Assembly (NCBI GenBank): GCA_963576475.1
Contig: OY754977.1
Span: 33,613,672-33,677,671, forward strand
DNA length: 64,000 nt
DNA from: Molanna angustata
Lineage: Eukaryota > Arthropoda > Insecta > Trichoptera > Molannidae
Direction of reading: 5' to 3'
The notes beneath the pieces are model-generated. The model was not told where the DNA came from, made no database searches, and saw only the letters and a list, made by a program, of their open reading frames with translations. Of the stretch, positions 34,604 to 45,849 are shown piece after piece; position 1 is the stretch's first letter, and every line of letters begins with the position of its first letter. The translations under genes were made by a program, and so were the position numbers.

Positions 34604-34892
34604 CAGGGGCGTGCTTAGAACCTTCGGACTAGGCAAACCCTGAAATAAAATTGGGAAATGTTGAAAATTTAATGTTTTTTGCATAGTTGTTTATTTGAGT
34701 GGTCATGAAAATATTTTAAAATCAAATGCCAAAATAATATTTACATTTGTGGGCCTGTCAAACATCGTATCTACATATGTAGGTTCAATTTTTAATCTTG
34801 TAGTATAGTAAAAATATTAGGTCTAGAATTTCTTAGTATAATATTTATAGGCAAGCCAAGATTTTCGGCTTCTATTAGCAATTACGCAACTG
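34604..34892 (-). mobile_element. hAT-like MITE, copy 3, with likely target duplication
   Basis: Bounded by CAGGGGCG at the left and CGCAACTG at the right (an imperfect inverted pair), 289 bp. Flanks ATGGGTAG (34596-34603) and ATGTGTAG (34893-34900) form an 8-bp duplication with one mismatch, the length expected for hAT elements. Confidence 0.65.
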
Positions 34893-35902
34893 ATGTGTAG
34901 GGATGGATAGTGTTGTACATTCAACAGATCGGATACGTCCGTGGTTGGATAAAAAAGCGAATTTGTTTTTAAGGTACTATGGCAAGTTTGGATTGTATAT
35001 ATGTAATATTGTACAATAATGACAGAATATGTATTGGTATGTATGTATATTTAAACATAAACTAAAAGTACACTTAATGTGGTGTTTTTAAACAATTACG
35101 AAATTTAAACAAACAATAGCAAAGTTTAATGTTTATTTGGTTAAAATCAATACAAGGAAGTGTAATTGTTTTACAATTGTATGTCGTTAATTATGTACCT
35201 ACATTAAACAAAAATAATATACATATGAAATCTTTTTCTTTCCCTATCGATCCAATTTTTAAGTTTTTTTAACACCATTGTCATTTATAAAACAACGAAT
35301 AAACATTTTAGTAAAGCCATGTATTGAATAAAATAGTTTATGATTTTATGAAGAATGAAAGAATGAATGTTCTTATACATGAGGTGACAATGTTTTTGCA
35401 CAGATGTCACCCCCGAACTGCGCCAGATTTTTTTTTATTAATATACAATAAAAATTACAATTAAAAAGGTTTACAAGTTCTATGGTATTTTTCATAATAA
35501 CCCTCTTTAATTGAGATAAAATCTCGTATTAAAAAAGGGGAGTATCTATTTTGTATTGCTACATTCACCAAAACATTGCATATCTACTAAATTATACACA
35601 AAACATTTCATCACTAAGATTTACATTTATGTAAAGACAAAACAATAATTTACATGCAAAGATTGTGTAAAAAGGTCAAACGAAATTGTAAAAACAAATA
35701 AGAAGCTACACAAAAACAAGAATGAAATAAACAAAAAAATAAATCAGTAGGTACAATATTATTTGATTGTATTCTTAAATATATTGTATTTTTTTTCGAG
35801 ACTCAAAGGGAGTTCATTAAATTACTTTAATACCTTTATACTGTTGAGACTGTTGAAATGTTGTGAGGCAGTTGTACGTAAAAAATGAATGGTAATACAT
35901 CC
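34893..35902. other. AT-rich DNA, no gene recognised
   Basis: Includes a 50-bp segment at 35374-35425 (GCACAGATGTCACCCCCGAA) that recurs inverted at 38888-38955. No coding region is supported. Confidence 0.4.
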
Positions 35903-36310
35903 TTTTTTTTTTTTTTTTAAATTTTAATCTGGCTATTCACCCCGATCGGGTGTTATTTGCCAAAAAAGGTATAAATGATTTAGTTAACTGTTTTGTGTGT
36001 GAAGTTTATGAAAACTGTTTACTTTAGATCTTAATTAGGTTATTTTTAATAAATCTGACAATCAAGATGTATGTGTTTTTGGAATTGGAAGCCAAAAGCG
36101 ACCTCATATTCACTGGCATTGGCGTTTTTATTCTTATTAAATCTGTATAAAAATTTGGGTACGCGTTTCTTAATGGACATTCAAAAAATATATGATCCAG
36201 CGTTTCGTCGTTTGTTCCGCACTCGCAGGTAATACATCCTTGGGAATTTATTCTGCTGCTTATAGAAAATGACAATTGGTTTGAATTTGTAAGAATATCT
36301 TTATGAATTT
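35903..36310 (-). pseudogene. LINE ORF2 C-terminal zinc-knuckle fragment with poly-A tail
   Basis: The minus strand reads LTNSNQLSFSISSRINSQG, then CITCECGTNDETLDHIFFEC and PLRNAYPNFY. The C-x(1)-CG-x(3)-ET-x(2)-HI-x(2)-EC arrangement is the zinc-binding tail found after the reverse transcriptase in I/R1/Jockey-type LINEs. A 3' untranslated segment with GGGTGAATAGCC follows, then a run of A on the minus strand near 35905-35920. Only the protein's last 90 or so codons remain. Confidence 0.7.
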
Positions 36311-36454
36311 GGAACTATGCGATTCTTTAATCGATATTTTCAATAACTCTAAATTATTGAGAAACATTAATAGTTATTATAAGTTCATTATAATAACATT
36401 AATTATAAGTTCATTTTTGGCGTGTTTATTTGGTTGTACAAATGTGTATGTAAA

Positions 36455-36535
36455 TCGTATATTTTTTATAGTTGCATATACGAAAACGTTGGATTTTTTC
36501 TCCCAACTTCGTCTCTATTGAGATGTTAAAAATTC
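36455..36535 (+). repeat. Repeat X with internal deletion
   Basis: The left end (ATATTTTTTATAGTTGCATA ... GGATTTTTTC) is joined directly to the right end (CAACTTCGTCTCTATTGAGA). Compare 47125-47175 and 47490-47510. Confidence 0.6.
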
Positions 36536-36708
36536 TGTCATTTCTCGTTGTCTTTTCAAGGATATAATAGACAATCAGCTGTTTCAAAGGTTGGTTCATT
36601 TTAATGAAATTAAATTTCGAATTCCATTGCATTTTTAAAAAAAATATGATGTGACATATATTATTTTATGAAATTCTAAGTTCTTCTACTTTTTCCATCT
36701 ATAGATAC

Positions 36709-36772
36709 TATATCCATGATATGGGTAATCGTGAGGGTTTTGATTTCGTCGGTTGACCAGACTTGCCCCCCT
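36709..36772. mobile_element. Half of the foldback MITE
   Basis: Matches the right arm of the copy at 26671: ATATCCATGATATGGGTAAT ... GGTTGACCAGACTTGCCCCC. Confidence 0.6.
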
Positions 36773-37164
36773 GGTTTCTGATAAGAAAATTATACTATAG
36801 TATAAGTAGGTATAAATGAAAACTATACCTTTATTATTTTTTCACTGCGTTGTCTTAATTGCTCCTAGTCACAGCTTGGCCTAGGGGGATGTACTTAATT
36901 ATTCATTGTATTTTTTTCATTATTATTCAAATGCGTTGCAGAATTGCAAGGAATGGCAATACGAATTCCAATTAGCATTCTCATTTGAATCATTTTATCC
37001 ATTATTAAGTATTGTATTGTATTGTACATATTAGTTACTCCTTTGGCAACTAGTACCAACAGGGACTATACCAGATATAAATTAACACGCATCCAATAAA
37101 GTCGCCATATTACGGAGACATGTGATATTATCGGCTATCGGTGACATGGAAAACGGCTTAGGAA

Positions 37165-37350
37165 AATTGGGTGTGACGGATACTTGGGTGCGAGTCCACT
37201 TGGTCGCGGCTCCTTTATTCAAAAATATTTTTTACTGACTATGAATGAAGTGTTTCGTACATATTTTGTAATGACTTTTATAGGTATGTACTCGTAGTTG
37301 ATATTCAAGTATTTAGATACACAAACATTGAAAATAAAGAGATATCAGTT
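37165..37350. mobile_element. Solo arm of the 729-bp foldback element
   Basis: Shares ACTTGGGTGCGAGTCCACTT, GAATGAAGTGTTTCGTACA and AAAATAAAGAGATAT with the arms of the element at 54467-55195. The partner arm is missing. Confidence 0.65.
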
Positions 37351-37461
37351 TATTGCCGCAAGATTTGCCGGTAGATAATTCAAAGAGTATTGAATCTTTG
37401 AAACGACATTATTTAAAGAGACGTTGATCTTGTTGTGAGGACTTTAAGCATGAATGTTCGA

Positions 37462-37607
37462 TCTCTAGTAGAGGAGAAATTCATTTCTCATACTAATATT
37501 GCTTCTCTGGGCTGGAAACACTGGTTAATTGGAAGAAATCATCATATGGCAATAAATTCGCCACTTACGCAGGGTGCAAGGAAGTGTTTATTATTATTAT
37601 TATTATG
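37462..37607 (+). mobile_element. SINE family B, 5'-truncated
   Basis: Shares GCTTCTCTGGGCTGGAAACA and the GGGTGCAAGGAAGTG ... (TTA)n end with 48481-48674. Confidence 0.65.
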
Positions 37608-37610
37608 ATG

Positions 37611-37840
37611 TTAAGCTCTGTAAAGTGTCGTACTTTGACCATATTCTGAGAGCTTGTCATGAAGGGAGAGATTGAGGGTCGTAGAGGGGTCGGAAGAAGG
37701 CAGCTTTCTTGTGTACGAAACATCCGGGAATGGACCGATATGGGCACTGTGGAGGAGCTGTTTCGCACTGCACAGGACATGGAGGCTTTCCCTATGGTGG
37801 TCGTCAATGTCGGGGAGACATGATACAAGATGAAGAAGAA
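37611..37840 (+). pseudogene. RTE-type LINE ORF C-terminus, frameshifted
   Basis: One plus frame reads KVSYFDHILRACHEG. After a shift near 37660 another reads MKGEIEGRRGVGRRQLSCVR, then NIREWTDMGTVEELFRTAQD and a stop at 37821-37823, followed by a GAAGAAGAA tail. The EGRRGVGRRQ ... LRNIREWT ... LFR-A signature is canonical for the RTE C-terminus. It is probably the same family as the fragment at 63645. Confidence 0.75.
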
Positions 37841-37925
37841 AAAACTCTCGCTACTTTTGTTGCTGTGAGGCATCATCTTAGAATATTGCTCCTTCACTTT
37901 TCTTTTATCATCGTTTTCGGGAAAA

Positions 37926-38028
37926 TGTAGACCTGACCATACAAATCTCGCGGATCCTGGCTTGAAACTATGTCGATCTGTTAGAAACTCGATCTGAAAT
38001 AAATCCGCTTGAACAAATCGACTGTTGA
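37926..38028 (-). mobile_element. Helitron 5' fragment, diverged
   Basis: Keeps ATACAAATCTCGCGGATCCT ... GAACAAATCGACTGTTGA, related to the array 5' end with one change in the subterminal repeat. Confidence 0.6.
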
Positions 38029-38974
38029 ATTATTGTCTCTTGCTGTTGGGAAATATGTATTTTTCTCTGATAAATTTTATATTAAATTTAATAAAAATAA
38101 AACATGTTGGAAAATACATTGTTCCTACTTAGGGTACCTACATACTTTATCAGAAATAACCAGATATTTCCATATACTCCGTGCAATGAGTGAGTCATGG
38201 TATATCGCGCGTTTGATTTCTTGGTTGGCAACATACTGCAGTTTTCCATATATTTTAATACTATAAGAACAAAGTGTTCTTTTCGACAAATAAATCCGAA
38301 AACAATTCACATAATTCGTTATTCTCTATAGAAAAACTATGTGGTCTGCCCACACCTTGTCAAAAGACCCGCGGAAAAAATCCTCACTTCGATTCATACA
38401 AAATTTGCTAACTGCAACATCTAGTATATTATATGAAAATCTATGGGAATAACACATTGGGTCCATTAGAAACATGTGTAATTAGGTACATAATGTAAGA
38501 TATAACAATGTTGGTTCATGAATTAGATAATTTGGGTTTAGCGATATGTACGTAAAATAGTATGTACACAGCTAGTATTTAATATTATACTAGAGAGAGG
38601 ATTATCGTGTATTGCTAATGTATTTAAACCTTTTGGTAAAACTAACTTAGGAATATATTTGTTATTTATATTTACCAGTATATGTATGGGTCTGTGGTTT
38701 TGTATGTTTGTTTGTTGGTTCATCTTATGGCCATTATATTATGTGTGTTAATCTTCTCAGTATTGTTTGTTATTGTAACCTATAATATATAGTTTGTGTG
38801 TTTGTGTGATATAGGTATGGTCACATAGAATATTCTATGACACGACCACGTGAACGACTTCCGGAAAGAGCGAAATGTAAGAAGTTTGAAGAATACATAC
38901 TGGCGCAGTTCAGGGGTGACATCTGTGCGAGACACCGTCACCTCATTTTTAAGGACTGTTGCTTTCATTATTTA
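38029..38974. other. No gene recognised
   Basis: Contains the inverted copy (38888-38955) of the 50-bp segment found at 35374. Otherwise AT-rich sequence without support for coding. Confidence 0.4.
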
Positions 38975-39267
38975 CAAATAAAATAATTTCTCAATTGATG
39001 GCGTTACAAAAAAGGTCTAATCGTTAGCTCATAGATGGCAATAGTGTAGTTTCGTATCATTCAGGTGAATTGTTTACACACTATTCAAATATATAGAACT
39101 TTCAAAAATTATATTGATAAGGGAACTCAATAAAGGCATAATTGGTGAACGTTGCGCAAGCGCATAAAATGATCACGAAAACCAGGCGACGACAGGTCGT
39201 AAGCCCTGTAGGTGCCTGAGTTCCTGGTTCTTCTATAATATCCCAACTTCGTCTCTATTGAGACGTT
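38975..39267 (+). repeat. Unclassified dispersed repeat X
   Basis: Shares CTCAATTGATGGCGTTACAA, the ATATAGAACTTTCAAAA block, the TTGCGCAAGCGCATAAA block and the CAACTTCGTCTCTATTGAGA end with 47100-47515, in the same orientation. Confidence 0.7.
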
Positions 39268-39279
39268 ATTGTCAATCAA

Positions 39280-39502
39280 AAAATGTTTTTGAGATATATG
39301 GAAAAATAAAGTGAAAATTCAAGTGAATTCAAATTCAAGTAAATATATATGCTGCGAAGCTTTTAAGTTGGTGTTTTTTTACTGCAAAGTCGGAAAAACC
39401 GCGAAAAATATACACCTGGCATATAAATCTCGAGTATCTTGGGTTGATACTTTGTCGATATGGTCGGAGAAATAAATTTTCTTGAACAAATCGACAGTTG
39501 GA
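39280..39502 (-). mobile_element. Helitron fragment, internally deleted
   Basis: Core sequence (GAGATATATGGAAAAATAAA) is joined to the 5' block (ATATATGCTGCGAAGC) without the microsatellite, ending in CAAATCGACAGTTGGA. Confidence 0.7.
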
Positions 39503-40423
39503 ATCATACATAATGTGGCAGATTTCTTGCCATTAAAGAAACAGTAACAAAAAAATCAAATAATTCAAAACATAAAAAAAACAAAGTATAGGATTCAAAG
39601 GGACGAAGCATAAAAGTACTTTTTTAGAAATTGAACCCTGTTTGATTGAACTATAGAGCAATCAAATAATCTGATAGCTTTATAGAACCATAATAATATA
39701 CATACATTTCTAAACACGATTTGACTGTCAAACAAATTAAAATATAGGGATAAATTATGGTCTTACTCGATATTATGTATGCTAGTGAAAAATCGATTGC
39801 AAATTTAATTTGTGAAGAAAACTTTAAAAAGAATGTTCATTTTTTAACATTTACTTGTTTCCTCTGAATCGTATTTTACATAACGGGTGAATTTTTCAAA
39901 ACAAAAAAAAAATGCATGAAAATATACGAGTATTACAAGGTTGAAACATTCAAATAACTTTTGTTGTATGGTCGTCGGTCATCAAAGTTGAAACATTGCG
40001 CTAAATTGAAACGTCAATATGATTGACGAACAAAAGACACGTCAGAAATTGCTTTGGATCACGAAAATGACCGTTACAAATAATAGCTAGTATACGTACA
40101 TAGGTAGGTACTAGCTGTGTTCACTCAACTGCACCTAATACCTATAAATACTTTCTCGATAAAATTGTGATTCGTTGCACCCAAATTGAATTCTTCAATA
40201 TTCAATAATCCATTAACTATTCTTATATTTTTAACAAAAGAAGCCAAGAGAACAAATGTATCAATCCTGGATAAACTTCATATTAAAGATCGTCTGTCAA
40301 CAATGTGCTACAGACGGCATCTTGTATAGTTGTAACTTCTGGTACATATTATTTGTACGTTGGCGGATTTATTATTATTTCAATATAGACAATACGACCA
40401 TTTACGGACGATTTGTGTTAAAC
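39503..40423. other. No gene recognised
   Basis: AT-rich sequence with no supported open frame. An A-run at 39900-39911 is the only low-complexity tract. Confidence 0.4.
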
Positions 40424-40630
40424 GGAAATTTCTTCCAACCAACCAGAGTTGATGATAATATTCAATACAATGTGTACTATGGCAATAAGGTTATGACATG
40501 AAAAATGAATAAAAATAATAGAAGAAAATTAAAAAAAAGAAAAAGCAAAAAAGAGATTAAATATACTAATAGGTCATAGCTATGTTTGAAAAATAAAAAG
40601 ATAAGGAGAGGAAGAAGAAATATATATTTT
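40424..40630 (-). repeat. Dispersed repeat, probable LINE 3' region
   Basis: TTTCTTCCAACCAACCAGAG ... AATAAGGTTATGACATGA is shared with 43592-43805. The GGTTGGTTGGAAGAAATT string (minus strand) also occurs in the LINE tails at 8446 and 53810. Confidence 0.5.
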
Positions 40631-41261
40631 TTCTTTAGCCTTTTTTGAATATGTTTGATAAAAAATTCGACGTAAAATCAGTAGATACTTAGACACTATT
40701 TCATAGCTTTGCTGATTGTACCTACTTCAAATTCTTCAATTGTCGAGAGTAAACCAGATTGCCTCGAAAAGTTTGTTGCTGTTGACGAAGGTTTAGTGGT
40801 CTCTCACCCATTAGATGAAGTGACCTTCTGTATAAGGGTCTTCAGTGACTGGTGGTCTTCGTTTTTCCTAAAACAGATCCAAGAGATGGGCCATGCAAAG
40901 AGTGATTGATTATAGCCATCATCCTCAGACACGAGGATAATGATTTGAGAAATAGAAACAAAATAATATTTTAGACGTGCTCCAAATCTCAAGCTCGACC
41001 CATTGCAGGAGAACCTTGATACATGGAGAAGAGTTCTAGAAGACATCGGACTGCAATGGGGATAAGACAGAATAAATGGTAAACAAATTTATACTACTTG
41101 ACATAAACCAATGATTGAAAACACAGCAAAGAAATGTGTCTTCAGTGGAATTCTAGGCTGGTATATTTGAGTAAATAATCAAATATCTAACCGAGCTGAC
41201 AAATGATTAAATGAAGGTAAATATTTATAATATTTTGATAAATTTGAAACGATACGATAAC
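40631..41261. other. No gene recognised
   Basis: A 66-codon plus frame (40709-40909) and the reading ENLDTWRRVLEDIGLQWG near 41010-41065 hint at an old retroelement frame, but not enough to name it. Confidence 0.3.
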
Positions 41262-41539
41262 TACCTATATATTCTGAAATTTGGTGCTTTGTGAATTGAG
41301 CGGACCAAAAGTAATAAGGGTGGATGGACACACACACACACTAAATGTTCTACTCCGAATACCGAAATCCGTATGTAGAACATTATATGCTGCGTAGTCT
41401 CTAAATTGGTGTTTTTTTACTTCAAAGATGGAAAAACCGTGAAAAATATAGACCCTGCATACAAATCTTGCGTATCTTGGCTTGAAATTTTGTCGATATG
41501 TTAAGAGAACAAAGTTCTCTTGAACAAATCGACAGTTGA
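41262..41539 (-). mobile_element. Helitron 5' third, diverged
   Basis: Includes the G-run/CA microsatellite remnant (GGATGGACACACACACACAC), the CTCCGAAT block and the 5' end with a one-base-changed terminus (CGACAGTTGA). The 3' end is absent. Confidence 0.75.
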
Positions 41540-41655
41540 ATTGCATTAAATTTATTGTATTATTTAGCGAAATACTGTCTTTAATAAGATCATGCTTGTA
41601 AATGGTTTTTATGTTCATTAAATTCATACGTATGTAGTAGTCCCTTATATAAATT

Positions 41656-41880
41656 GTCGGCCTTCGTGGTTCAGTTGGTTGAGTATCTGACTGCTGATCC
41701 AAAGTTTTTAATTGTCTTTTCAGTCTTGGATTTGTGAGAAGATTAATATCGATTAATACATGTGGTGATTAATATAAAGTCTCCAGCATTTGTCAACTTG
41801 TTATTGGGTGCGTTTTAAATAAATATTTGACATTGTACCTGTTAGTTGCTTGAGAAGCAATATTACATAAATAAATAAAA
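41656..41880 (+). mobile_element. SINE family A with B-box deletion
   Basis: Has the head CGGCCTTCGTGGTTCAGTTG and the full body and (AAAT)n tail, but the B-box segment between CCAAAG and TTTTTAATTGTC is deleted, so pol III transcription would be impaired. Confidence 0.75.
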
Positions 41881-43591
41881 AGCGGACCCAAAAGCCCAAA
41901 TAGATTTCCGAAAGAAATATTTGCAAACCAATTCAACGTATTTCTCAAGTTTAACATCTTTTGAAATAATGTGTCAAGAGTTTTCTTGTAACAAATTTAA
42001 TGCGAAGTTCTTTTGGGAAATAAGATTTGCTGCTTTTTGTTGTTTGAGCAAATCAATTATGCTTCAACACCAGAAACCAATACACAAATTCCAATTTCGC
42101 TATTGCCAACACTTGCGCACCACCCGAGTCAACTGGAGTTTCTAGGAACGTTCATCGGAAACTGTCACTTCTCTACGATTTACCGCTTTAAGCAAAACCT
42201 CACAATGACAAACTTTTGACATATTTGCAAACCAAGTTTATTTATTTAATTTTAGGGGAAATATTCGGTAATATGCAAATTACAAAAGAGAGTAATAAAT
42301 TTTAACAATTTGTCAAAATAGTTGCGTAATATAAAAATCATGCGTAGTATAAAAATAAAATAACTAAAACATTATGTAAACAGTAGATTTAGTTTGAAAT
42401 TAAAGATATAAAATATAAAAAAAGAAAATATATAATATGTAGGAATTGAGGGGAGTGCGGAGGGATAAAGGAGTTTTATGCCTAATATCACTGCGTCATT
42501 GCCGATATACTCCTGCTATATTGCGGATATATGTTGTTGAATACATCGGTGTCATAAGACCTTGTGTTATACTGCTTACAAAGTTAAACAAACTTCTCGA
42601 AAAAACTGTTTTTTTTCGTATCTTTAAGATGTTTTTACCCTGGCTTATTTTAGAGTTGGTATATCTTAATTTCACATAGGACTCTGTAGTTATATGTTAA
42701 TTTACTAAACTTCCTCTGACTTTGTTAGCACTGTCGATTTCCGGATTTTAAGAGACATCCTGTTGGAGTGATGCTACCTTATTATGTCCCCTTATACATA
42801 GAACGAGGCCCTTCGCTGATATTAGAAGTTTTATTCCAAAAGTCCAAATGATCATGCAGATCGAATAATTATTAATAAGTACCTACCCTATTTAGTTTTT
42901 GTGCACTATAGTTCCGAGAAGTGATGATGAAAGTTTTGCAAATTTTGCAGTATTGGTCTGGTTCTTGCGTAAAATATAAGACCAAGAATGTACGAGCCAC
43001 CAAGATCGGGGTGGAGTATTAAGATCACAAGGTTACATCAAGGAAGCAGTTTTTTGCCCATACAAGCGTTTTGCGAAGAGGCCGATGATAATCTTCACAT
43101 GTGAAATCTGTGGTAGTGTAATCAGCAGCGAAAAACAGCGTTGAATATAATTTGATTCGCGAATTGTCTTGACATTGGGAAGTATTATTACAATCAAGTC
43201 ATACCTCTGAATTACCCCAGAACATTGCGCTGTACTGAACCAAGGTACATAGGTACATAGGTGGCACGTCTGACGTACGGTGCGGGAACAAGGCATGTGG
43301 CACGTCTATTACATACCTTTTGTGGAATCCAACCTATTGTGATAGTGTGGAATTCCATTTTACCGTCGCATACTTCGAAACACAATACAGGAATGTTGTC
43401 GAAACACATTGATCCACCGTGCCAAATGATCATAATTGTTACATTTCCAATAAAAATACTTACTCCCAGGTCTATGTATTTCTTTATTGATAATTAACAG
43501 TTTCCTATCATATTCGCTTCTGTATCAGCTATTGTGACAGAAGTCGTCAGTTGAAAACCTGCTGAGGTAATTGATATAACGGGTTGTTTGT
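41881..43591. other. No recognised gene
   Basis: Mixed AT-rich sequence. Short frames (74, 77, 87 codons) overlap on both strands without domains. The segment 43020-43440 has more balanced composition, but I find no motif in it. Confidence 0.35.
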
Positions 43592-43805
43592 GAATTTCTT
43601 CCAACCAACCAGAGTTGATTTTAATATACAATACAATGTATACTATGCTAATAAGGTTATGACATGACAAATATAAAATACAATAGATAAAAGAAGAAAG
43701 CCAAAAAAGAAAAATGCCAAAAAAAATGAATATAATAACAGTTTATAGCAATGATTAGAAAACAAAAGGATAAGGTAAGGAAGAGGTGAGGAAGAAGATA
43801 TCTGG
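43592..43805 (-). repeat. Second copy of the 40424 dispersed repeat
   Basis: The same succession of blocks as 40424-40630, including AAGGTTATGACATGA and the purine-rich right part (GGATAAGGTAAGGAAGAGG). Confidence 0.5.
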
Positions 43806-43889
43806 TATTATCAGATAGATATTTTATAACATATGTACATACACAAAAGTTGTACACTTACCTAACCAGTACTCTACTTGTCATCTTCC

Positions 43890-44230
43890 TCAATACTGAG
43901 GGTCATGGCCATCGTGGACCATGCTGTGGGCCATTGCTTTCCAGGTCATCCTGTCAGCTGCCAGATGTACGGCTCCATGGAGTGTCGTAGTTAAGGTATT
44001 TTGCCTTAGTTGGTTGGACAAACGTATGGCCAACGCTCTTCGCATGGTCAGCTTTTTGTATGTGTTAAAAAAACTTGAGTATCCATTCAACACATACAGA
44101 CGACAATCTCACCGTGATGCAAAGTTCAAAGACAATAGACATGTTTGTTCTTCTTGCTGTCCAGGAATACTGTTCAGCATTCTTGTCAAGCACCACATTT
44201 CGAACGCGTCTATTCTGTCTCTATATCTCT
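43890..44230 (-). pseudogene. RTE-type LINE ORF C-terminal relic
   Basis: On the minus strand there is DRIDAFEMWCLTRMLNSIPG, then after frameshifts MRRALAIRLSNQLRQNTL and a final HLAADRMTWKAMAHSMVHD before GHDPQY and a stop. The order DAFEMWC-x-RML then R-x-x-WK-x-x-x ... HD matches RTE-like proteins. Several frameshifts make it non-functional. Confidence 0.65.
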
Positions 44231-44292
44231 AGCCCGTAGAGTTCACGATTCCAATCTATAAAAGAAAAATGAAAACATCAGTGCGTGCACGT

Positions 44293-44345
44293 AATTGCAT
44301 AAGAACAATTCAACAATAAAGTTGTTGAATTGTTCTTATGCAATT
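44293..44345. repeat. Perfect 24-bp inverted repeat with 5-nt loop
   Basis: AATTGCATAAGAACAATTCA plus CAA pairs perfectly with its reverse complement after the loop TAAAG. It is the most perfect short hairpin I saw in the window. Too short for a usual microRNA precursor. Confidence 0.9.
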
Positions 44346-44454
44346 AACGATTTCAGTTAGGGAAGAAGAATTGTGGCTAGTTTAGCTGGTTAAAGATGAA
44401 AAAAATAATATTGACCTAAGCTCGAAAATAAACACCTTTAGCCGTAGCATATCA

Positions 44455-44515
44455 TGGCATACCATACCATCACGCCCTTTCCCTATTTGGGGTAGGCAGA
44501 GAGAACCAAACGTTA
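44455..44515 (-). mobile_element. RTE LINE 3' tail fragment
   Basis: CATACCATCACGCCCTTTCC ... GGGGTAGGCAGAGAGAA is the tail sequence of the RTE family at 9813. Confidence 0.6.
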
Positions 44516-45230
44516 GACTATTATGTATTTTCTAAAAAGCCGGTTAAAGATGAATAAAATTACCATTGACCTTTAGTCGTTATACATATATTGTACATTT
44601 TGTAATGCAAAGAATACAATCGACTTCAACCCATTCGTTTTGTTTCATGAGCTTTCGATAACGACTCTAGGGTTCTCACACGAAATGTTTCACGCTATTC
44701 TCCTCGTAATGATATTCCCAGTGTTGAGGAATAATCTATTCCTATGTTGCAGCTAGCATCCAGGGCAGGGCTGTCACTGTCTCCGCGTTGATTTGTGAGT
44801 GGATGGAAATTCGTGACGTGGATCTAATGCTTAATACCTCCCTGCGGCCTTCTAATAAGTGCTGCTCTGTCACACATCTCGAGGCACACATAAATCCCGC
44901 CCCATCCTCTTGTCTCCCCACAACTCTCTTTCATTCCCCTCTCCTCCTTGACTTCCTCCCAGGCTGTGACAGCCGTGTTGGCACCTGCTCCCTTCTCCAT
45001 TGTATCTTCATACTTGTAACACCGTGCATTTTCCACACATCTCATACTTCTGACTTTATTCGCTTCCGAGAAACACAGTGCTGCTTCTAGTGATTTGGTA
45101 TATTCATCTCTCCGTGAGACGCATTGTGTGTTTCTAGTAATAAAATATTAGTTTTTTTTTGTTCTGAATCAAAATGCAATGATCCAGTATTTTTCGCTTT
45201 ATTTATTTATTAACTTTTTGTGCATAATAT
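44516..45230. other. No recognised gene; GC-richer block
   Basis: 44780-45100 is less AT-rich and open on both strands (100 codons plus, 73 minus), but neither frame shows a domain. Confidence 0.3.
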
Positions 45231-45356
45231 AAACAAATATAATGCACACTGGCGGGCTTATTGCCATTAGGAAACAAATATAATGCACACTGGCGGGCTT
45301 ATTGCCATTAGGAAACAAATATAATGCACACTGGCGGGCTTATTGCCATTAGGAAA
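45231..45356. repeat. 42-bp tandem triplication
   Basis: Three near-identical copies of AAACAAATATAATGCACACT plus GGCGGGCTTATTGCCATTAG and two bases. The unit carries the LINE 3'-end motif (complement GGCAATAAGCCCGCC), so it is an expanded retroelement terminus. Confidence 0.9.
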
Positions 45357-45520
45357 CTCTTTGTGAAACGTATCTGCACTACGAGATTAAATTAAAATTA
45401 TAGGATAAATTCGAAGTTTTTTCGTTAACATAGTGGAAGTTCATAGTTATAAATAAAATATTTATAAAAATAAATAAAAAACACACAGTTTTAATCCACA
45501 AATGAGTAAGACTTTAATGA

Positions 45521-45562
45521 GCCTAAGCGCTTTCGTCGAACACAGCCGGCATCCTCAGAGGC
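45521..45562 (-). ncRNA. Hammerhead ribozyme-like motif, degraded
   Basis: Minus-strand order GCCT, CTGAGGA, variable loop, GAAA, GCGC, TT, AGGC, as at 7131-7172. Stem II has mismatches here, so this copy is probably inactive. Confidence 0.4.
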
Positions 45563-45633
45563 AGAAATCAAACAAAAGAAATTATAGGTTATATTTAAAT
45601 AATATTTATTTGGTATGACGCAATAAACATTTT

Positions 45634-45710
45634 TACGTTAATGTGTTATAAAAAAATATAAAAATACTTGGTTATAGTTCTATTGTATTTATTAGATTAT
45701 TGACGCGTTT
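45634..45710. repeat. Left arm of inverted repeat
   Basis: Reverse complement of 45835-45911, with one clear mismatch in the outer part and about 66 bp perfect. It carries only the 3' half of the hammerhead motif, inverted. Confidence 0.9.
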
Positions 45711-45808
45711 GACATTATATAACTTCTTTTCAACCGTTCAAAAACCAACATTTTTATGCACCTGCCATGTAATTTTGTATATAACCACTAGTCTCAGGCT
45801 TGTAGAGC

Positions 45809-45849
45809 ATTATTCTGACGATGTGCTTTGCACGAAACGCGTCAATAAT
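45809..45849 (+). ncRNA. Type I hammerhead ribozyme motif with minimal stem III
   Basis: In order: ATTATT (stem I), CTGACGA (core), TGTGC-TTT-GCAC (stem II), GAAA (core), CGCG (short stem III), TC with predicted cleavage after 45843, AATAAT (stem I partner). All invariant boxes are present and stem I pairs perfectly over 6 bp. Such small hammerheads are established components of Penelope-like elements, where they are thought to process transcripts. Stem I is AU-only, which may limit activity. Confidence 0.65.

Noticed and set aside
44293..44345. MicroRNA precursor
   Set aside because: Perfect 24-bp stem with a 5-nt loop is too short and too perfect for a typical animal precursor, and no conservation evidence is available.
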